Origin: Spirochaetaceae bacterium
GTDB lineage: Bacteria; Spirochaetota; Spirochaetia; Treponematales; Breznakiellaceae
Assembly: GCA_031256815.1 (NCBI GenBank)
Contig: JAIRPU010000122.1
Location: 1-13,587, forward strand
Direction: 5' to 3'
DNA length: 13,587 nt
The translations under genes were made by a program, and so were the position numbers. Below, piece by piece: positions 13,468 through 13,587 of the stretch. The notes beneath the pieces are model-generated. The model was not told the origin of the DNA, did no database searches, and saw only the letters and a program-made list of their open reading frames with translations. Each line of letters begins with the position of its first letter. Within the stretch, counting starts at the first letter, position 1.

Positions 13468-13587
13468 CTAGCCCTGCTGAAGCTGGTCGCTGCGAAGCAC
13501 TTTTTTAATAAAAGTCTGCCCCAGCACAATGATAATCAGCGCGATACCGGCAAGCGCCGCCGAGTAGACCGTCTCGCCGTCTTCGTT
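13468..13587 (-). CDS. ABC importer permease, C-terminal fragment
   Basis: The last 39 residues and TAG stop of a leftward gene are present; the rest lies outside the window. The sequence has a hydrophobic helix (YSAALAGIALIIIVLGQTFI) followed by a short basic tail (KKVLRSDQLQQG), as at the C-terminus of binding-protein-dependent transport permeases such as FbpB. Position directly before the FbpC-type ATPase gene, with 8 bases between and a shared stop/ribosome-binding site, supports this. On sequence alone the fragment would be too short to name. Confidence 0.7.
   Translation of the reverse strand, partial: NEDGETVYSAALAGIALIIIVLGQTFIKKVLRSDQLQQG

Noticed and set aside
1..13587. tRNA, rRNA, CRISPR arrays, insertion sequences, attachment sites and riboswitches
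   Set aside because: I looked for cloverleaf-like segments, regularly spaced repeats, transposase-like proteins and terminal inverted repeats and saw none; nearly all bases are taken by recognisable genes.

Overview
The window is a gene-dense bacterial chromosome segment of about 13.6 kb with no RNA genes, CRISPR arrays or insertion sequences. The largest non-coding gap is 183 bases. Several points suggest a spirochaete of the Treponema type: two lipoproteins with relaxed, phenylalanine-rich lipoboxes, an FbpC-type ABC importer, a long poly-G tract inside an envelope gene (T. pallidum uses such tracts for phase variation), and moderate, uneven GC. This assignment is an inference and was not tested by any search.

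Layout. Two genes at the left point leftwards: the N-terminus of a stomatin/SPFH 'virion-core-like' protein (cut by the window edge) and rnhB (RNase HII). A rightward cluster of three tightly packed genes follows (952-6039): a YaaH-like GH18 lipoprotein, an AAA_14/DUF4143 ATPase, and an AddB/RexB-like protein with a PD-(D/E)XK nuclease and four iron-sulfur cysteines. It converges on a leftward operon (6072-8718) of a pyridoxal kinase (pdxK), an orphan lipoprotein solute-binding protein and an ADP-ribose-pyrophosphatase-like NUDIX hydrolase, each overlapping the next by one base. Divergent from pdxK is a rightward pair (8902-12383): a short-chain dehydrogenase/reductase and an 889-residue membrane protein. 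The right end holds a leftward FbpC-type ABC ATPase and the C-terminus of its permease.

The most notable locus is the 889-residue protein. It joins an N-terminal YidC/Oxa1-like membrane domain to further membrane helices and a C-terminal sulfatase/alkaline-phosphatase-superfamily domain of the kind found in lipoteichoic-acid synthases and phosphoglycerol or phosphoethanolamine transferases. Its YidC-like part seems to lack the conserved arginine of real insertases. Its reading frame runs through 13 consecutive G residues. Losing one G creates a TAA at once, and gaining one G gives a TAA 27 codons later, so the gene looks like an ON/OFF phase-variable envelope-modification gene that is ON in this assembly.

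Other points are an AddB-like nuclease with no AddA beside it, two perfect hairpins inside that gene, a start codon lying exactly in the loop of an 8-bp inverted repeat, and a marked GC rise from the AddB-like gene (locally about 27-32%) to the ABC and SDR genes (locally about 53-65%).
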